A stretch of 64,000 nt of DNA from Pseudarthrobacter sp. L1SW (GTDB taxonomy: Bacteria > Actinomycetota > Actinomycetes > Actinomycetales > Micrococcaceae): positions 1,240,001-1,304,000 of the forward strand of contig NZ_CP078079.1 in the NCBI RefSeq assembly GCF_020809045.1. Direction: 5' to 3'. Shown piece by piece: positions 26,803-35,898 of the stretch (the first letter of the stretch is position 1; each line of letters opens with the position of its first letter). Under the pieces are notes generated by a model that worked only from the letters and a program-made list of their open reading frames with translations, was not told where the DNA came from and ran no database searches. A program made the translations under genes and the position numbers.

Positions 26803-28241
26803 AGGGCCACCCCCGTCCCGCGGCGAACGTCCGTGGTCGGGGCGGGTATGGCCAGTTCCTGGTCGAACTGGCTCCACGCCGCCGCAACAGGAACCGAGGG
26901 GGCAATGGCTACAGCCCGCCAGCCTCCCTGGCGAAGCACCTCCAGGACGTCCGCATACTCTGCCGGCTTTTCGGTGGCGATGATGGCAAAAGCATTGGTG
27001 GCATAGCCCGCCGCCGGGGCCAGGGCAAGGGCCTCCATGCGCGAAATGGATCCCAGGACCGCGATCACGGGACCCCGCATACGGTGCGCGGACAGCTTGT
27101 CCATGAGGACGTCGTCGAAGGCTTCCGGCCCCGGGTCATGGGAGGTGCGGTCGCCGTTGGCCGCCTTGCCCGCCCAGCCGCGAAGGACATCGTCGCGGCG
27201 GGCGTGGTGGGATCCGGTCAGGTGGATGGCGGCAAGGCTTTCCCCGATGGACTGGAGCCCGGCACCACCGCTGTACTCCTCCGCCTCAGGTTCGGGGGCG
27301 GACGGCGAGTGCAGGAAGGCCGGCCCGCCCGCGGTGTCCAGCAGGCGCAGGGCGTAGTTTCGCTCCGCCAGGTGCGCACTGATCGACATGACCGCCACGA
27401 CGCTCCATTCAAAGGCCGCGCTGCTGGCCACCGGATGCCCGTCCGGGCCCTCCTGCCCGGCAGGACCTGCACCGGAGCCGCCGGAGAATGCACCGTGCCG
27501 GTGGTCCATGATGATGGTTGCTTCGGGAGTGGTGACCGACTCCTCCTGCCGCACCATGAGGTCACCATGGCGTGCAGTGGCGGCCCAGTGCACCCGCCGC
27601 ATCGGGTCCCCGTGCCGGTACTCGCGGGTCATGACGTCGTCGTCGCTGGGATTGGCCCGGATCCGGGTGGCCGTGATGCCGTCGTTGCCCCGGGCACCGG
27701 CCAGCCCCGTCAAGGGAAGCACGACGGCGGCGGGCGTCACGGTGAGGACGTCGCCGTCGTCTATCGCCTGGCGATGCAGCGATAGGCCGAACGGGTCCGT
27801 GAACTCCGCCGTGACCGGGCCAATGAGGAACTGTCCGCGCCGGGCTGACCGCAAGTGGTACTCGTACCGGCTGATGCCGCCGGTGGCGGACCGGGAAGGG
27901 AACCGGAAGGCAGGCGACTCGCCCAGGCGGGCCGGCAGCCGCTCCTCCATGGTGGCCCTGCCGCTGCCGGTTCCCGTCCTTGCCACCGCGAGCCGCACGG
28001 TTGTGGACGCGGACGTTTCCACGGGGGAGGGGTTGAACTCGCGGTACACCTTGAACCGGGGCTTCACCAGCCGGATTCCGGCCAGGGAAACCAGGGGAAG
28101 GACAATGAGGAGCACGCTCAAGGTCAGCAGGTCCCGGCGGCCCATGATGTACGCGGCCCCGAGGGCAATGCCGCCGGCGCAGATCATGCCCCAGCCGCGT
28201 GTGGTGAAGAGGTGCCGGGGCACCCGGTCCAGCAGCGCCAT
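26799..28241 (-). CDS. DUF58 domain protein of the MoxR operon
   Basis: The 480-residue protein has two N-terminal hydrophobic segments (about 17-60) and a central DUF58/VWA-like domain with the signature YRHGDPMRRVHWAATARHGDLMV. The family works with MoxR AAA ATPases, probably as the substrate or adaptor that MoxR remodels. Its stop overlaps the TgpA start and its ATG is 9 bases after the MoxR stop, so the three genes form one operon. Confidence 0.93.
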   Translation of the reverse strand: MALLDRVPRHLFTTRGWGMICAGGIALGAAYIMGRRDLLTLSVLLIVLPLVSLAGIRLVKPRFKVYREFNPSPVETSASTTVRLAVARTGTGSGRATMEERLPARLGESPAFRFPSRSATGGISRYEYHLRSARRGQFLIGPVTAEFTDPFGLSLHRQAIDDGDVLTVTPAAVVLPLTGLAGARGNDGITATRIRANPSDDDVMTREYRHGDPMRRVHWAATARHGDLMVRQEESVTTPEATIIMDHRHGAFSGGSGAGPAGQEGPDGHPVASSAAFEWSVVAVMSISAHLAERNYALRLLDTAGGPAFLHSPSAPEPEAEEYSGGAGLQSIGESLAAIHLTGSHHARRDDVLRGWAGKAANGDRTSHDPGPEAFDDVLMDKLSAHRMRGPVIAVLGSISRMEALALAPAAGYATNAFAIIATEKPAEYADVLEVLRQGGWRAVAIAPSVPVAAAWSQFDQELAIPAPTTDVRRGTGVAL

Positions 28242-28250
28242 GGCAGCCGC

Positions 28251-29378
28251 CTAGTGGTTCCTGCCCAGGCCGGTGACCGGGGCAGCCGTCCTGCCGGCGG
28301 ACCCGGGAGCCCTGGTGCCGGCTCCCGCGGTCCCGGGCGTGACGGGAAGGCGGGACAGGATCCCCCTCAGGACACTGTGTGGGGTTTCGCCGGCGCCCGC
28401 AGCCTTGCGGTCCAGGATGATCCGGTGTGCCAGGACGGCTTCGGCGACGTGGACGACGTCGTCCGGCAGGACGAAGTCGCGCCCGTCGAGGGCTGCGGTG
28501 GCCTTCGCCGCGCGCAGCAGCTGCAGCATGGACCGGGGGCTGGCGCCCAGCCGCAGCAGTGGGCTTTCCCTGGTGGCCCTGCCCACGGACACGGTGTACT
28601 CCTTGACCGCCTGGGACACGTAAACCTGCTGGACGGTGGTGACCATGGCGGCCACCTCTGCGGCGGTGACAACGGCAGAGACCTTGGCCAGGGGGGAGGT
28701 GGCCTGGTGCGTTTCGAGCATCTCGATCTCGGCGTCCTTGTCCGGGTATCCCATGGAGATCCTGGCCATGAAACGGTCCCGCTGGGCCTCCGGCAGCGGG
28801 TAGGTCCCTTCCATTTCGATGGGGTTCTGGGTGGCGACCACCATAAACGGCTCGTCGAGCCGGTACGAGTTGCCGTCCACCGTCACCTGGTGCTCTTCCA
28901 TGCATTCGAGCAGCGCGGACTGGGTTTTGGCCGAGGCGCGGTTGATTTCGTCGCCGATGACTATGTTGGCGAAGACAGCGCCCGGGCGGAACTCAAACTG
29001 CCGGGTGGACTGGTTGTAGATGGACACACCCGTCACGTCGGACGGCAGCAGGTCCGGGGTGAACTGGATCCGGTTGACGGTGCAGTCGATGGTGCGCGCC
29101 AGCGTCTTGGCGAGGAGTGTTTTACCCACCCCAGGGACATCCTCCAGCAGGAGGTGCCCCTGGGCCAGCAGCACGGTCAGCGCCAGTTTGGCGGCGTCGG
29201 ATTTCCCATCGATGACAGTGTTAACGGACGTGAGGATGCGCTGGCTCGCCGCGTGGAAGGAAGCAGCGTCCATGGCTGCGGGGCGGTGGCCGTTCAAATG
29301 GCTGACGGGGTCCGCGATGCCCGCCAGGTTCCGGTTCACAGCGCTCACATCGTTGGCAATGCGTCGGTGGGGTTCCAT
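28251..29378 (-). CDS. MoxR family AAA ATPase
   Basis: The 375-residue AAA+ ATPase has Walker A EDVPGVGKTLLAKTL, Walker B VIGDEINRASAKTQSALLE, a sensor-1 ATQNP and the C-terminal helical lid. MoxR proteins are chaperones that activate or assemble partner proteins bearing VWA/DUF58 domains. I chose ATG 29378, with AAAGG 6 bases upstream; a TTG two codons earlier is also possible. First gene of the operon MoxR-DUF58-TgpA and divergent from tatD. Confidence 0.94.
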   Translation of the reverse strand: MEPHRRIANDVSAVNRNLAGIADPVSHLNGHRPAAMDAASFHAASQRILTSVNTVIDGKSDAAKLALTVLLAQGHLLLEDVPGVGKTLLAKTLARTIDCTVNRIQFTPDLLPSDVTGVSIYNQSTRQFEFRPGAVFANIVIGDEINRASAKTQSALLECMEEHQVTVDGNSYRLDEPFMVVATQNPIEMEGTYPLPEAQRDRFMARISMGYPDKDAEIEMLETHQATSPLAKVSAVVTAAEVAAMVTTVQQVYVSQAVKEYTVSVGRATRESPLLRLGASPRSMLQLLRAAKATAALDGRDFVLPDDVVHVAEAVLAHRIILDRKAAGAGETPHSVLRGILSRLPVTPGTAGAGTRAPGSAGRTAAPVTGLGRNH

Positions 29379-29528
29379 CGGCAACCTTTCAGCCCGGGTT
29401 CACCTGGACGGGACAGCAAGCCTGCCTTCGCCCGTCGGGTGGGCGTTCGCATGTCTTCGTACCAGACTACTAACACAACTGCCACGGCAGACAGAGAGTT
29501 CCGACAAATATGCGGCACCATCCGCGGC

Positions 29529-29534
29529 TAGGCT
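29529..29534 (+). promoter_or_regulatory. -10 box of tatD
   Basis: TAGGCT ends exactly 6 bases upstream of ATG 29541, predicting a leaderless mRNA. Confidence 0.6.
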
Positions 29535-29540
29535 GGACGG

Positions 29541-30446
29541 ATGTGCACTTCGCTTCCTCCCGCCGCCTACCAGGACCCTGCAACGGCAGGCGCACCGGAA
29601 CCGGGGAGTTCGCGGCAAAAGGCGTTTCCGCCAGCCCCGGAACCCCTGCCGGTGCCCGTTATGGACAACCACACCCACCTTGACTTCCCGGATGGACACG
29701 CCCCTGTCGGGGTGAAGGCGGCGATGGATGCGGCCGCGGCTGTGGGCGTCCAGGGGGCAGTGCAGGTGGGCTGCGACCTTGAATCGTCCCGCTTCACTGT
29801 CCGGGCGGTGGACCTGGACGAACGGCTGCTGGGGGCGGTGGCGCTGCATCCCAACGACGCCCCCCGCTACGCCGCCCGGGGCCAACTGGAAGAAGCGCTC
29901 GCAGAGATTGAGCAGCTCGCCTCCCACCCCCGCATCCGGGCGATCGGGGAGACCGGACTCGATTTTTACCGCACCGAGGGGGAGGGGCTGGCGCATCAGC
30001 GGTACTCCTTCCGGCGCCATATCGACATCGCCAAGCGCCTGGACCTCACGCTCCAGATCCACGACCGGGACGCGCATGACGACGTCGTCCAGGTACTAAG
30101 GGAAGAAGGCGCACCCGGGCGGGTGGTCTTCCACTGTTTCTCCGGTGATGAAGGGCTGGCGAGGATCTGCAACGAGGAAGGGTGGTGGATGTCCTTCGCA
30201 GGTACGTTGACCTTCCGGAACGCGGCGAATCTACGCCGGGCCCTCGCCGCTGCGGACCCCGGCCTGGTCCTGGTGGAAACCGATGCGCCGTTCCTTACGC
30301 CGCATCCCCACCGCGGGAGGCCGAACGCCAGTTACATGGTCCCTTACACGGTCCGGGCCATGGCCGAATTGACAGGAACAGACCTTGCGGAGCTGTGCGC
30401 CGTAATCGGGGAAAATACCGTGCGGGCATACGGAACTTGGGACTAA
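29541..30446 (+). CDS. tatD: TatD family metal-dependent hydrolase
   Basis: The 301-residue protein is a TIM-barrel metallohydrolase, probably a DNase of the TatD group. Metal ligands are visible: DNHTHLD near residue 42, GETGLDF, IHDRDAHDD, FHCFSGD and the late VETDAPFL. The first 40 residues are Pro-rich and not part of the fold; a start at ATG 29661 would remove them, but the leaderless -10 box favours 29541. In mycobacteria tatD also precedes rpfB, ksgA and ispE; the metG gene that precedes tatD there is not present here. Confidence 0.92.
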   Translation: MCTSLPPAAYQDPATAGAPEPGSSRQKAFPPAPEPLPVPVMDNHTHLDFPDGHAPVGVKAAMDAAAAVGVQGAVQVGCDLESSRFTVRAVDLDERLLGAVALHPNDAPRYAARGQLEEALAEIEQLASHPRIRAIGETGLDFYRTEGEGLAHQRYSFRRHIDIAKRLDLTLQIHDRDAHDDVVQVLREEGAPGRVVFHCFSGDEGLARICNEEGWWMSFAGTLTFRNAANLRRALAAADPGLVLVETDAPFLTPHPHRGRPNASYMVPYTVRAMAELTGTDLAELCAVIGENTVRAYGTWD

Positions 30447-30495
30447 GCCGACGTTGGCCAGGCGTTACCATCTAGATACCCGGTATGCAGAATTG

Positions 30496-30525
30496 TTGGC
30501 TGGTTTATAACGCTACGGTTACAGT
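30496..30525 (+). promoter_or_regulatory. Candidate promoter of rpf (-35 TTGGCT, -10 TACAGT)
   Basis: TTGGCT at 30496-30501 and TACAGT at 30520-30525 are 18 bases apart. Transcription would begin near 30532 and produce a leader of about 194 bases before GTG 30726. Confidence 0.45.
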
Positions 30526-30531
30526 GGACAA

Positions 30532-30725
30532 ATATTAGCCGGGGTCGGGGAAGGCCAGCGGGTAATTCACTTCTTTCTGCAGCAGGCTGCCGGGCGTTGC
30601 CCCGGCCTGCGCGTTGAGCGGAGTTTTTGGCGGTGCAACGGTGCCCGGACTGCCCTTCACGGCGGTACCGGGCATTTTATTGCGCGTTTCCCCGTGCCCG
30701 GATGGACCTAAAGTTACGGGCAATC
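30532..30725 (+). promoter_or_regulatory. Long structured rpf leader with internal terminator
   Basis: The predicted leader contains G/C-rich potential stems (about 30586-30615, and 30540-30560) and then a strong intrinsic terminator 45 bases before the start codon. This is the layout of an attenuator or riboswitch expression platform. I could not match the upstream part to the c-di-AMP (ydaO) consensus or another known class by eye. Confidence 0.5.
30642..30681 (+). terminator. Intrinsic terminator inside the rpf leader (candidate attenuator)
   Basis: TGCCCGG (30642-30648) pairs with CCGGGCA (30668-30674). The inner bases add about six more pairs (one T-G, one bulged A) around a 6-base loop. 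TTTTATT follows directly. It ends 45 bases before GTG 30726 and so lies in the transcribed leader of rpf, or terminates tatD read-through. Confidence 0.7.
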
Positions 30726-31892
30726 GTGATCAAGTTCTTTACGTCGGACGGCAAGTTCAGCTTCGTCAAGGTTGGCGCGCAACTGCTGGTGCTCTGCGCA
30801 CTGGTGGTGGGCCTAGTAGCCTTCGTCGGCAATAACAAGACCATCACACTCAATGTTGACGGCAAGGTCTCGTCCGTGCAGACGTTCGGCGGAACGGTTG
30901 GCCAGGTGGTCAAGAGCGCCAATCTGGAACTCAACCCTGCGGACCGTGTGTCCCCTGCCGTCGATGCGTCGGTCCAGAACGGCACGGTCATCAACGTCAA
31001 CAAGGCCAAAGAAGTCAAGGTGAGCCTCGATGGCGCCGAGAAAACGGTGAACACCACGGCCCAGGACGTCGCGGGCCTGGTCACTGAACTTGGTGTGGCC
31101 AGTGCGTCCTCGGTTTCCGTCCCCAAGGATGCCCAGCTTTCCGTTGCCGGATCCTACGTTTCCATCTCCACCCCCAAGAGCGTCAGCATTGTTGCCGACG
31201 GCAAGGTGGACACTGCCACCACCACCGCCGGCACCGTGGGCAAGGTCCTCGAAGATGCCGGCCTGACACTTGGTGCCAACGACCGCACCTCGCAGCCGGC
31301 CAACGCGCACGTGGTGAACAACATGGTGATCAAGGTCTCCCGCGTGGACAACAGCCAGACCGCGGTGACCAGCGAGGCCGTCCCCTTCGAGACGGTTGCC
31401 AGTGAGAGCGCTGAACTGCTTAAGGGCGAAAAGGAAGTTACCCAGAAGGGTGCCGCCGGCAAGCTGGAGAAGACCTTCAAGCTGGTCATGGTGGACGGCC
31501 GCGAAGCCTCCCGCACCCTGGTGTCGGAGACTGTTTCGGTCCAGCCCGTGGCTGAGAAGGTCACCGTGGGCACCAAGCCCAAGCCCGTTGCGCAGGCTGG
31601 CCCCGCAGCCGCAGGAACCAACACCGGCGCAGCTGCTCCGGCAATGATGAACGAAGCCATGTGGGACAAGATTGCCCAGTGCGAGTCCGGTGGAAACTGG
31701 AGCATCAACAGCGGCAACGGCTACTACGGCGGCCTGCAGTTCGACATCCGGACCTGGATTGGCTCCGGCGGCGGCGCGTACGCCCCCAACGCCAGCCTGG
31801 CCACCAAGGCCCAGCAGATCGACATCGCCAACCGCGTCTACGCCCAGCGCGGCCTGCAGCCCTGGGGTTGCGGCTGGGCTGCCACCAGCTGA
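30726..31892 (+). CDS. rpfB: Resuscitation-promoting factor, RpfB type
   Basis: The 388-residue exported muralytic protein has a signal anchor at about 16-35, three DUF348 repeats (about 38-210), a G5 domain (about 220-295) and a C-terminal Rpf domain. The Rpf domain has the catalytic Glu in WDKIAQCESGGNW, the GYYGGLQF segment and the paired Cys in PWGCGWAAT. Rpf proteins cleave peptidoglycan and help dormant cells regrow. GTG 30726 was chosen because it starts directly before the membrane anchor; an ATG at 30702 would add eight residues. Architecture and neighbours match RpfB of mycobacteria. Confidence 0.93.
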   Translation: MIKFFTSDGKFSFVKVGAQLLVLCALVVGLVAFVGNNKTITLNVDGKVSSVQTFGGTVGQVVKSANLELNPADRVSPAVDASVQNGTVINVNKAKEVKVSLDGAEKTVNTTAQDVAGLVTELGVASASSVSVPKDAQLSVAGSYVSISTPKSVSIVADGKVDTATTTAGTVGKVLEDAGLTLGANDRTSQPANAHVVNNMVIKVSRVDNSQTAVTSEAVPFETVASESAELLKGEKEVTQKGAAGKLEKTFKLVMVDGREASRTLVSETVSVQPVAEKVTVGTKPKPVAQAGPAAAGTNTGAAAPAMMNEAMWDKIAQCESGGNWSINSGNGYYGGLQFDIRTWIGSGGGAYAPNASLATKAQQIDIANRVYAQRGLQPWGCGWAATS

Positions 31893-31919
31893 CCAACGTC
31901 TTTGCCCGCCCGCCAGGGC

Positions 31920-31957
31920 GCTGCGGCCGGTCCCGGATACGCGGGCCCGGCCGCAGC
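31920..31957 (+). terminator. Hairpin after rpf
   Basis: GCTGCGGCCGG (31920-31930) pairs with CCGGCCGCAGC (31947-31957); the inner TCCCG/CGCGGG bases can extend it. CGTTT follows. It separates rpf from rsmA, which has its own promoter. Confidence 0.6.
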
Positions 31958-32088
31958 CGTTTAACCGGGCGGCTTTCGGGTCAGATTCCTCCGGCCCGGT
32001 TTCTCGTTGGCAGTTTCTCCGTGCCTGCTTCGCCCTGCCTGTTTCGCCCTGGTTGTTCTCCCGGCGGGGCCCGATATGCCGCGCGGGA

Positions 32089-32094
32089 TAGGAT
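32089..32094 (+). promoter_or_regulatory. -10 box of rsmA-ispE
   Basis: TAGGAT ends exactly 6 bases upstream of GTG 32101, predicting a leaderless mRNA. Confidence 0.6.
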
Positions 32095-32100
32095 ACCTAG

Positions 32101-32970
32101 GTGACTGAACCGATCCCCGCGCCCGCACCGCTGTTCGGTGCATCCGACATTCGCCGGCTCGCGGAGGAGATCGGCGTCCGCCCCACCAAGACCCTCGGCC
32201 AGAACTTCGTCATCGACGGCAACACCATCCGCAGGATCGTCGCCGCCGCGGACGTGCGCCCGGACGAGACCGTGCTGGAGGTGGGACCGGGACTGGGATC
32301 CCTGACCCTCGGACTGCTCGATGCCGCGGCCTCGGTGGTGGCAGTTGAAATTGACCCGGTGCTCGCCGCCAAACTGCCGGAAACAGTTAAGGAGTGGCGC
32401 CCGGCCGCCGCGGGGTCCTTCCACCTTGTGCACGCCGATGCCATGAAGGTCACGGAGCTGCCGGTGCAGCCCACCGCGCTGGTGGCCAACCTGCCGTATA
32501 ACGTCGCCGTTCCTGTGGTGCTGCACCTCCTCCAGCACTTCCCCAGCCTCCAGCACGGGCTGGTGATGGTCCAGGACGAGGTTGCGGACCGGCTGGCCGC
32601 AGGCCCGGGTTCCAAAACCTACGGTGTTCCGTCGGTCAAGGCCGCCTGGTACAGCCAGATGCGCAAAGCCGGAGTGATCGGCATGAACGTTTTCTGGCCG
32701 GCCCCCAAAATCCATTCGGGTCTGGTGGCCTTCACCCGGCGCGAGCCCCCGGTCACCACAGCCACCAGGGAACAGGTCTTCGCCGTGGTGGACGCCGCCT
32801 TCGCCCAGCGGCGCAAGACCTTGAGGGCCGCCCTGGCCGGTTGGGCCGGCGGGGCGCCGGAAGCAGAGCGCTGCCTCGTCGCGGCCGGCGTCGACCCCAC
32901 CGCCAGGGGCGAGGTCATCGGCATCGAAGCCTTCGCGAAAATCGCGGAAGCCAAGCAGGCGCTGGCATGA
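32101..32970 (+). CDS. rsmA: 16S rRNA (adenine(1518)-N6/adenine(1519)-N6)-dimethyltransferase
   Basis: The 289-residue KsgA/RsmA enzyme dimethylates two adjacent adenosines near the 3' end of 16S rRNA, a late check in 30S assembly. [25 protein letters not shown] (SAM site), [11 protein letters not shown] and [17 protein letters not shown] (NLPY catalytic motif) are present, with a C-terminal helical domain. Its TGA overlaps the ispE ATG by 4 bases. Confidence 0.96.
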   Translation: MTEPIPAPAPLFGASDIRRLAEEIGVRPTKTLGQNFVIDGNTIRRIVAAADVRPDETVLEVGPGLGSLTLGLLDAAASVVAVEIDPVLAAKLPETVKEWRPAAAGSFHLVHADAMKVTELPVQPTALVANLPYNVAVPVVLHLLQHFPSLQHGLVMVQDEVADRLAAGPGSKTYGVPSVKAAWYSQMRKAGVIGMNVFWPAPKIHSGLVAFTRREPPVTTATREQVFAVVDAAFAQRRKTLRAALAGWAGGAPEAERCLVAAGVDPTARGEVIGIEAFAKIAEAKQALA

Positions 32971-33929
32971 GCGCCCTGGCGGGACGGTTCGCTGCCAGGA
33001 CTGTCCGCGTCAAAGCCCCCGGGAAGGTGAACGTCTCACTGGAAGTGGGGCCGCTGCGTCCGGACGGCTACCACTCGGTCGCCAGCGTCTACCTGGCGGT
33101 TTCCCTCTACGAGGAAGTGGCCGCCACCAGCACGGAGGCGCCCGGGATTACCATCAGCCTCAGCCCCGCCAGCACGGTGGACCTGGATGCCGCAGACATC
33201 CCGCTCGACGGAAGCAACCTTGCCCACAAGGCAGCCGCGATCATGGCGGACGTCTCCGAGCACACCACCGGAGTCCACCTGGAAATCACCAAGCGCGTGC
33301 CTGTGGCCGGAGGCATGGGCGGCGGATCGGCCGATGCTGCCGCAACCCTGCTGGCATGCGACGCCCTCTGGAACAGTGGGCTGTCCCGGGAAGAGCTGGC
33401 GCACCTGGCAGCCGAGCTGGGTGCCGACGTCCCCTTTTCCCTCCTCGGCGGCACAGCCGTTGGCCTGGGCGTTGGCGACGAGCTCTCGCCGGCGCTGGCC
33501 AAAGCGCAGACCCACTGGGTTTTAGTAACCGCAGACTACGGACTCCCCACGCCCGAGGTGTACCGAACCCTTGACCGCCTCCGGGAAGCGGCCGGCATCA
33601 ACGCCGCCGAACCCACCGGGGTGGACCCGAAGATCCTTACCGCCTTGCGCGGGGGTGACGCCGAAGCGCTGAGCCGCGTCCTGGTCAACGACCTTCAGAG
33701 GGCGTCCATTGAACTGGCGCCCGCCCTGCGCGATACGCTGGGTATCGGAGAATCGCACGGAGCTATTGCGGGCATCGTCTCCGGATCGGGGCCAACGGTG
33801 GCCCTGCTGGCTGATGATTCGGTGGCCGCTGAAGGCCTGGCCACGGATCTGCGGCACTACGGCTTGACGGCCCTCGCCGTCCACGGCCCGGTCCCGGGGG
33901 CGCGCATCATTTCCGACACCCTCCTCTAA
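32967..33929 (+). CDS. ispE: 4-diphosphocytidyl-2-C-methyl-D-erythritol kinase
   Basis: The 320-residue GHMP kinase phosphorylates CDP-ME in the non-mevalonate isoprenoid pathway. [22 protein letters not shown] at the start, the GHMP ATP loop [18 protein letters not shown] and the late ISGSGPT-like [12 protein letters not shown] are present. ATG 32967 overlaps the rsmA stop (ATGA), indicating coupling. Isoprenoid supply links to the lipid carriers used by Pmt and the envelope glycosyltransferases nearby. Confidence 0.95.
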   Translation: MSALAGRFAARTVRVKAPGKVNVSLEVGPLRPDGYHSVASVYLAVSLYEEVAATSTEAPGITISLSPASTVDLDAADIPLDGSNLAHKAAAIMADVSEHTTGVHLEITKRVPVAGGMGGGSADAAATLLACDALWNSGLSREELAHLAAELGADVPFSLLGGTAVGLGVGDELSPALAKAQTHWVLVTADYGLPTPEVYRTLDRLREAAGINAAEPTGVDPKILTALRGGDAEALSRVLVNDLQRASIELAPALRDTLGIGESHGAIAGIVSGSGPTVALLADDSVAAEGLATDLRHYGLTALAVHGPVPGARIISDTLL

Positions 33930-33966
33930 AACTCCAGTCTTTACCTGAAGCAGAAAGCAGTTCCTT

Positions 33967-35790
33967 TTGGCACACCTTCTTGGCGGCGAGAACCTCACGG
34001 TCTCCTACGCAACCCGAACCGTCCTTGACGGCATCACCCTGGGGCTCGAAGAGGGTGACAGGATCGGCATGGTGGGGCGCAACGGCGATGGTAAATCCAC
34101 CCTGATGCGGTTGCTGGCCTTGCGCTCCACTCCGGATTCGGGCCGCGTCACCAAGCGCGGCGACGTCAACGTGGGCTACCTGGACCAAAGCGACGTGCTC
34201 GACGGCGACCTGACGGTAGGCGCGGCGATCGTGGGGGACCAGGCGGATTACGAGTGGGCGAGGAATCCGCAGATCCGCGAGATCATGGGCGGGCTGGTGT
34301 CCGACGTCGATTGGCATGCCAACGTCCACGCGCTCTCCGGCGGCCAGAAGCGGCGAGTGGCGCTGGCCAAGCTGCTGATCGAGGACCACGACGTCATCAT
34401 GCTGGACGAGCCCACTAACCACCTGGACGTGGAGGGTGTGGCCTGGCTTTCGCGCCACCTGAAGACGCGCTGGCGGGCCAACCAGGGCGCCTTCCTGGTG
34501 GTGACCCACGACCGGTGGTTCCTCGACGAAGTCTGCAATAAGACCTGGGAAGTCCACGACGGGATCGTTGACCCCTTTGAAGGCGGTTATGCCGCATACG
34601 TGCTGGCCCGTGCCGAGCGGGACCGTATGGCGTCGGTTGTTGAGGGCAAGCGCCAGCAACTGGTGAAGAAGGAACTCGCCTGGCTCCGCCGCGGTGCACC
34701 GGCGCGGACGGCAAAGCCGAAGTTCAGGATCGAGGCCGCCAACGCCCTCATCGCCGACGTGCCTGAGCCCCGGGACTCCATGGCCCTCAGCAAGATGGCC
34801 ACGGCGCGCCAGGGCAAGGACGTGCTGGACCTGGAGAATGTTTCCCTCGACTTCCAGGGCGCCGACGACGGGCGGAAGCTCTTCGACAACATCACCCTGC
34901 GCCTTGCCCCCGGCGAACGCCTGGGGCTGGTGGGCGTCAACGGTGCCGGCAAGACCACGCTCCTGAAGCTCCTCAACGGTGAGATCACGCCGGACGCCGG
35001 CAAGGTCAAGCGGGGCAAGACCGTGGTTACCGCTGTCCTGACCCAGGAGGTCAAGGAACTCGACGACGTCAAGGACCTCCGCGTCATCGAAGTGATTGAG
35101 CGGGAGAAGCGGTCCTTCAACGTGGGCGGCAAGGAATTCAGTGCCGGCCAGCTGGTGGAACAGCTGGGCTTCACCAACGAGAAGCAGTGGACCCCGGTCA
35201 AGGACCTGTCCGGTGGCGAACGCCGCCGGCTCCAGCTCCTCCGGCTGCTGGTTGGCGAACCCAACGTGCTGATGCTGGACGAACCCACCAACGACCTTGA
35301 CACCGACACCCTCGCCGCCGTCGAGGACGTCCTGGACGGCTGGCCCGGAACGCTGGTGGTGGTCAGCCATGACCGCTACCTGCTGGAAAGGGTCACCGAC
35401 CACCAGATGGCACTCCTCGGCGACGGCAAGCTCCGCGGCCTGCCCGGCGGCGTGGACCAGTACCTCGAGCTGCGCGAATCAGCGCTGGCCGGATCCACCG
35501 TCACCGGCGGCGGCAACCCCGCCACCAGCGCCGGCAGCAGCCCCGCAGCCCCCGCCGGCGCCTCAGAAGCAGAGAAGCGCGACGCGCGGAAGGCCCTCAA
35601 CAGGATCGAACGGCAGATCAAGAAGCTGGACCAGCTGGAAAAGAAGCTTCACGACGACATGGTCAAGAGCACGGAGAAGTCCGACTTCGACGCCCTGGCA
35701 GAACAGAACAAGCAGCTCAAGGACCTGGCCGACGAAAAGGACGCCCTGGAACTCGAATGGCTGGAGTCCTCGGAACTCCTGGGCGACTGA
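33967..35790 (+). CDS. ABC-F family ATPase (ribosome-associated)
   Basis: The 607-residue protein has two ABC domains and no membrane segment. Walker A GRNGDGKST and GVNGAGKTT, signatures ALSGGQKRR and DLSGGERRR, and Walker B MLDEPTNHLD and MLDEPTNDLD are all intact. A linker of about 80 residues joins the domains and the C-terminus is a Lys/Glu-rich coiled coil. ABC-F proteins act at the ribosomal E site; this one resembles Uup-type housekeeping members more than antibiotic-resistance ones, but that is an inference. TTG start at 33967, 37 bases after ispE. Confidence 0.92.
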   Translation: MAHLLGGENLTVSYATRTVLDGITLGLEEGDRIGMVGRNGDGKSTLMRLLALRSTPDSGRVTKRGDVNVGYLDQSDVLDGDLTVGAAIVGDQADYEWARNPQIREIMGGLVSDVDWHANVHALSGGQKRRVALAKLLIEDHDVIMLDEPTNHLDVEGVAWLSRHLKTRWRANQGAFLVVTHDRWFLDEVCNKTWEVHDGIVDPFEGGYAAYVLARAERDRMASVVEGKRQQLVKKELAWLRRGAPARTAKPKFRIEAANALIADVPEPRDSMALSKMATARQGKDVLDLENVSLDFQGADDGRKLFDNITLRLAPGERLGLVGVNGAGKTTLLKLLNGEITPDAGKVKRGKTVVTAVLTQEVKELDDVKDLRVIEVIEREKRSFNVGGKEFSAGQLVEQLGFTNEKQWTPVKDLSGGERRRLQLLRLLVGEPNVLMLDEPTNDLDTDTLAAVEDVLDGWPGTLVVVSHDRYLLERVTDHQMALLGDGKLRGLPGGVDQYLELRESALAGSTVTGGGNPATSAGSSPAAPAGASEAEKRDARKALNRIERQIKKLDQLEKKLHDDMVKSTEKSDFDALAEQNKQLKDLADEKDALELEWLESSELLGD

Positions 35791-35804
35791 CCCTCACAAG
35801 CGGG

Positions 35805-35873
35805 GAAGGGGGTTATCCGGCAGCATGCGTCAGAGGCGAGGAACGAGCCAGCATGCAGAGGATGACCCCCTTC
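35805..35873. terminator. Large imperfect inverted repeat between convergent ABC-F and TetR genes
   Basis: GAAGGGGGT (35805-35813) pairs with ACCCCCTTC (35865-35873), continuing ATCC/GGAT inward. The interior holds two GCATGC copies (35823-35828, 35851-35856) that can pair with each other. It probably terminates both convergent transcripts. Confidence 0.55.
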
Positions 35874-35898
35874 GCCGCGGACGGAACCACGGCGAGGC

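Noticed and set aside
30532..30640. A c-di-AMP (ydaO) riboswitch upstream of rpfB
   Set aside because: Position and gene would fit, but I could not find the conserved ydaO blocks by eye. Only a covariance search could decide.
35823..35856. Two GCATGC copies as CRISPR-like or recombination repeats
   Set aside because: Only two 6-bp copies exist and they pair inside a larger terminator-like inverted repeat.
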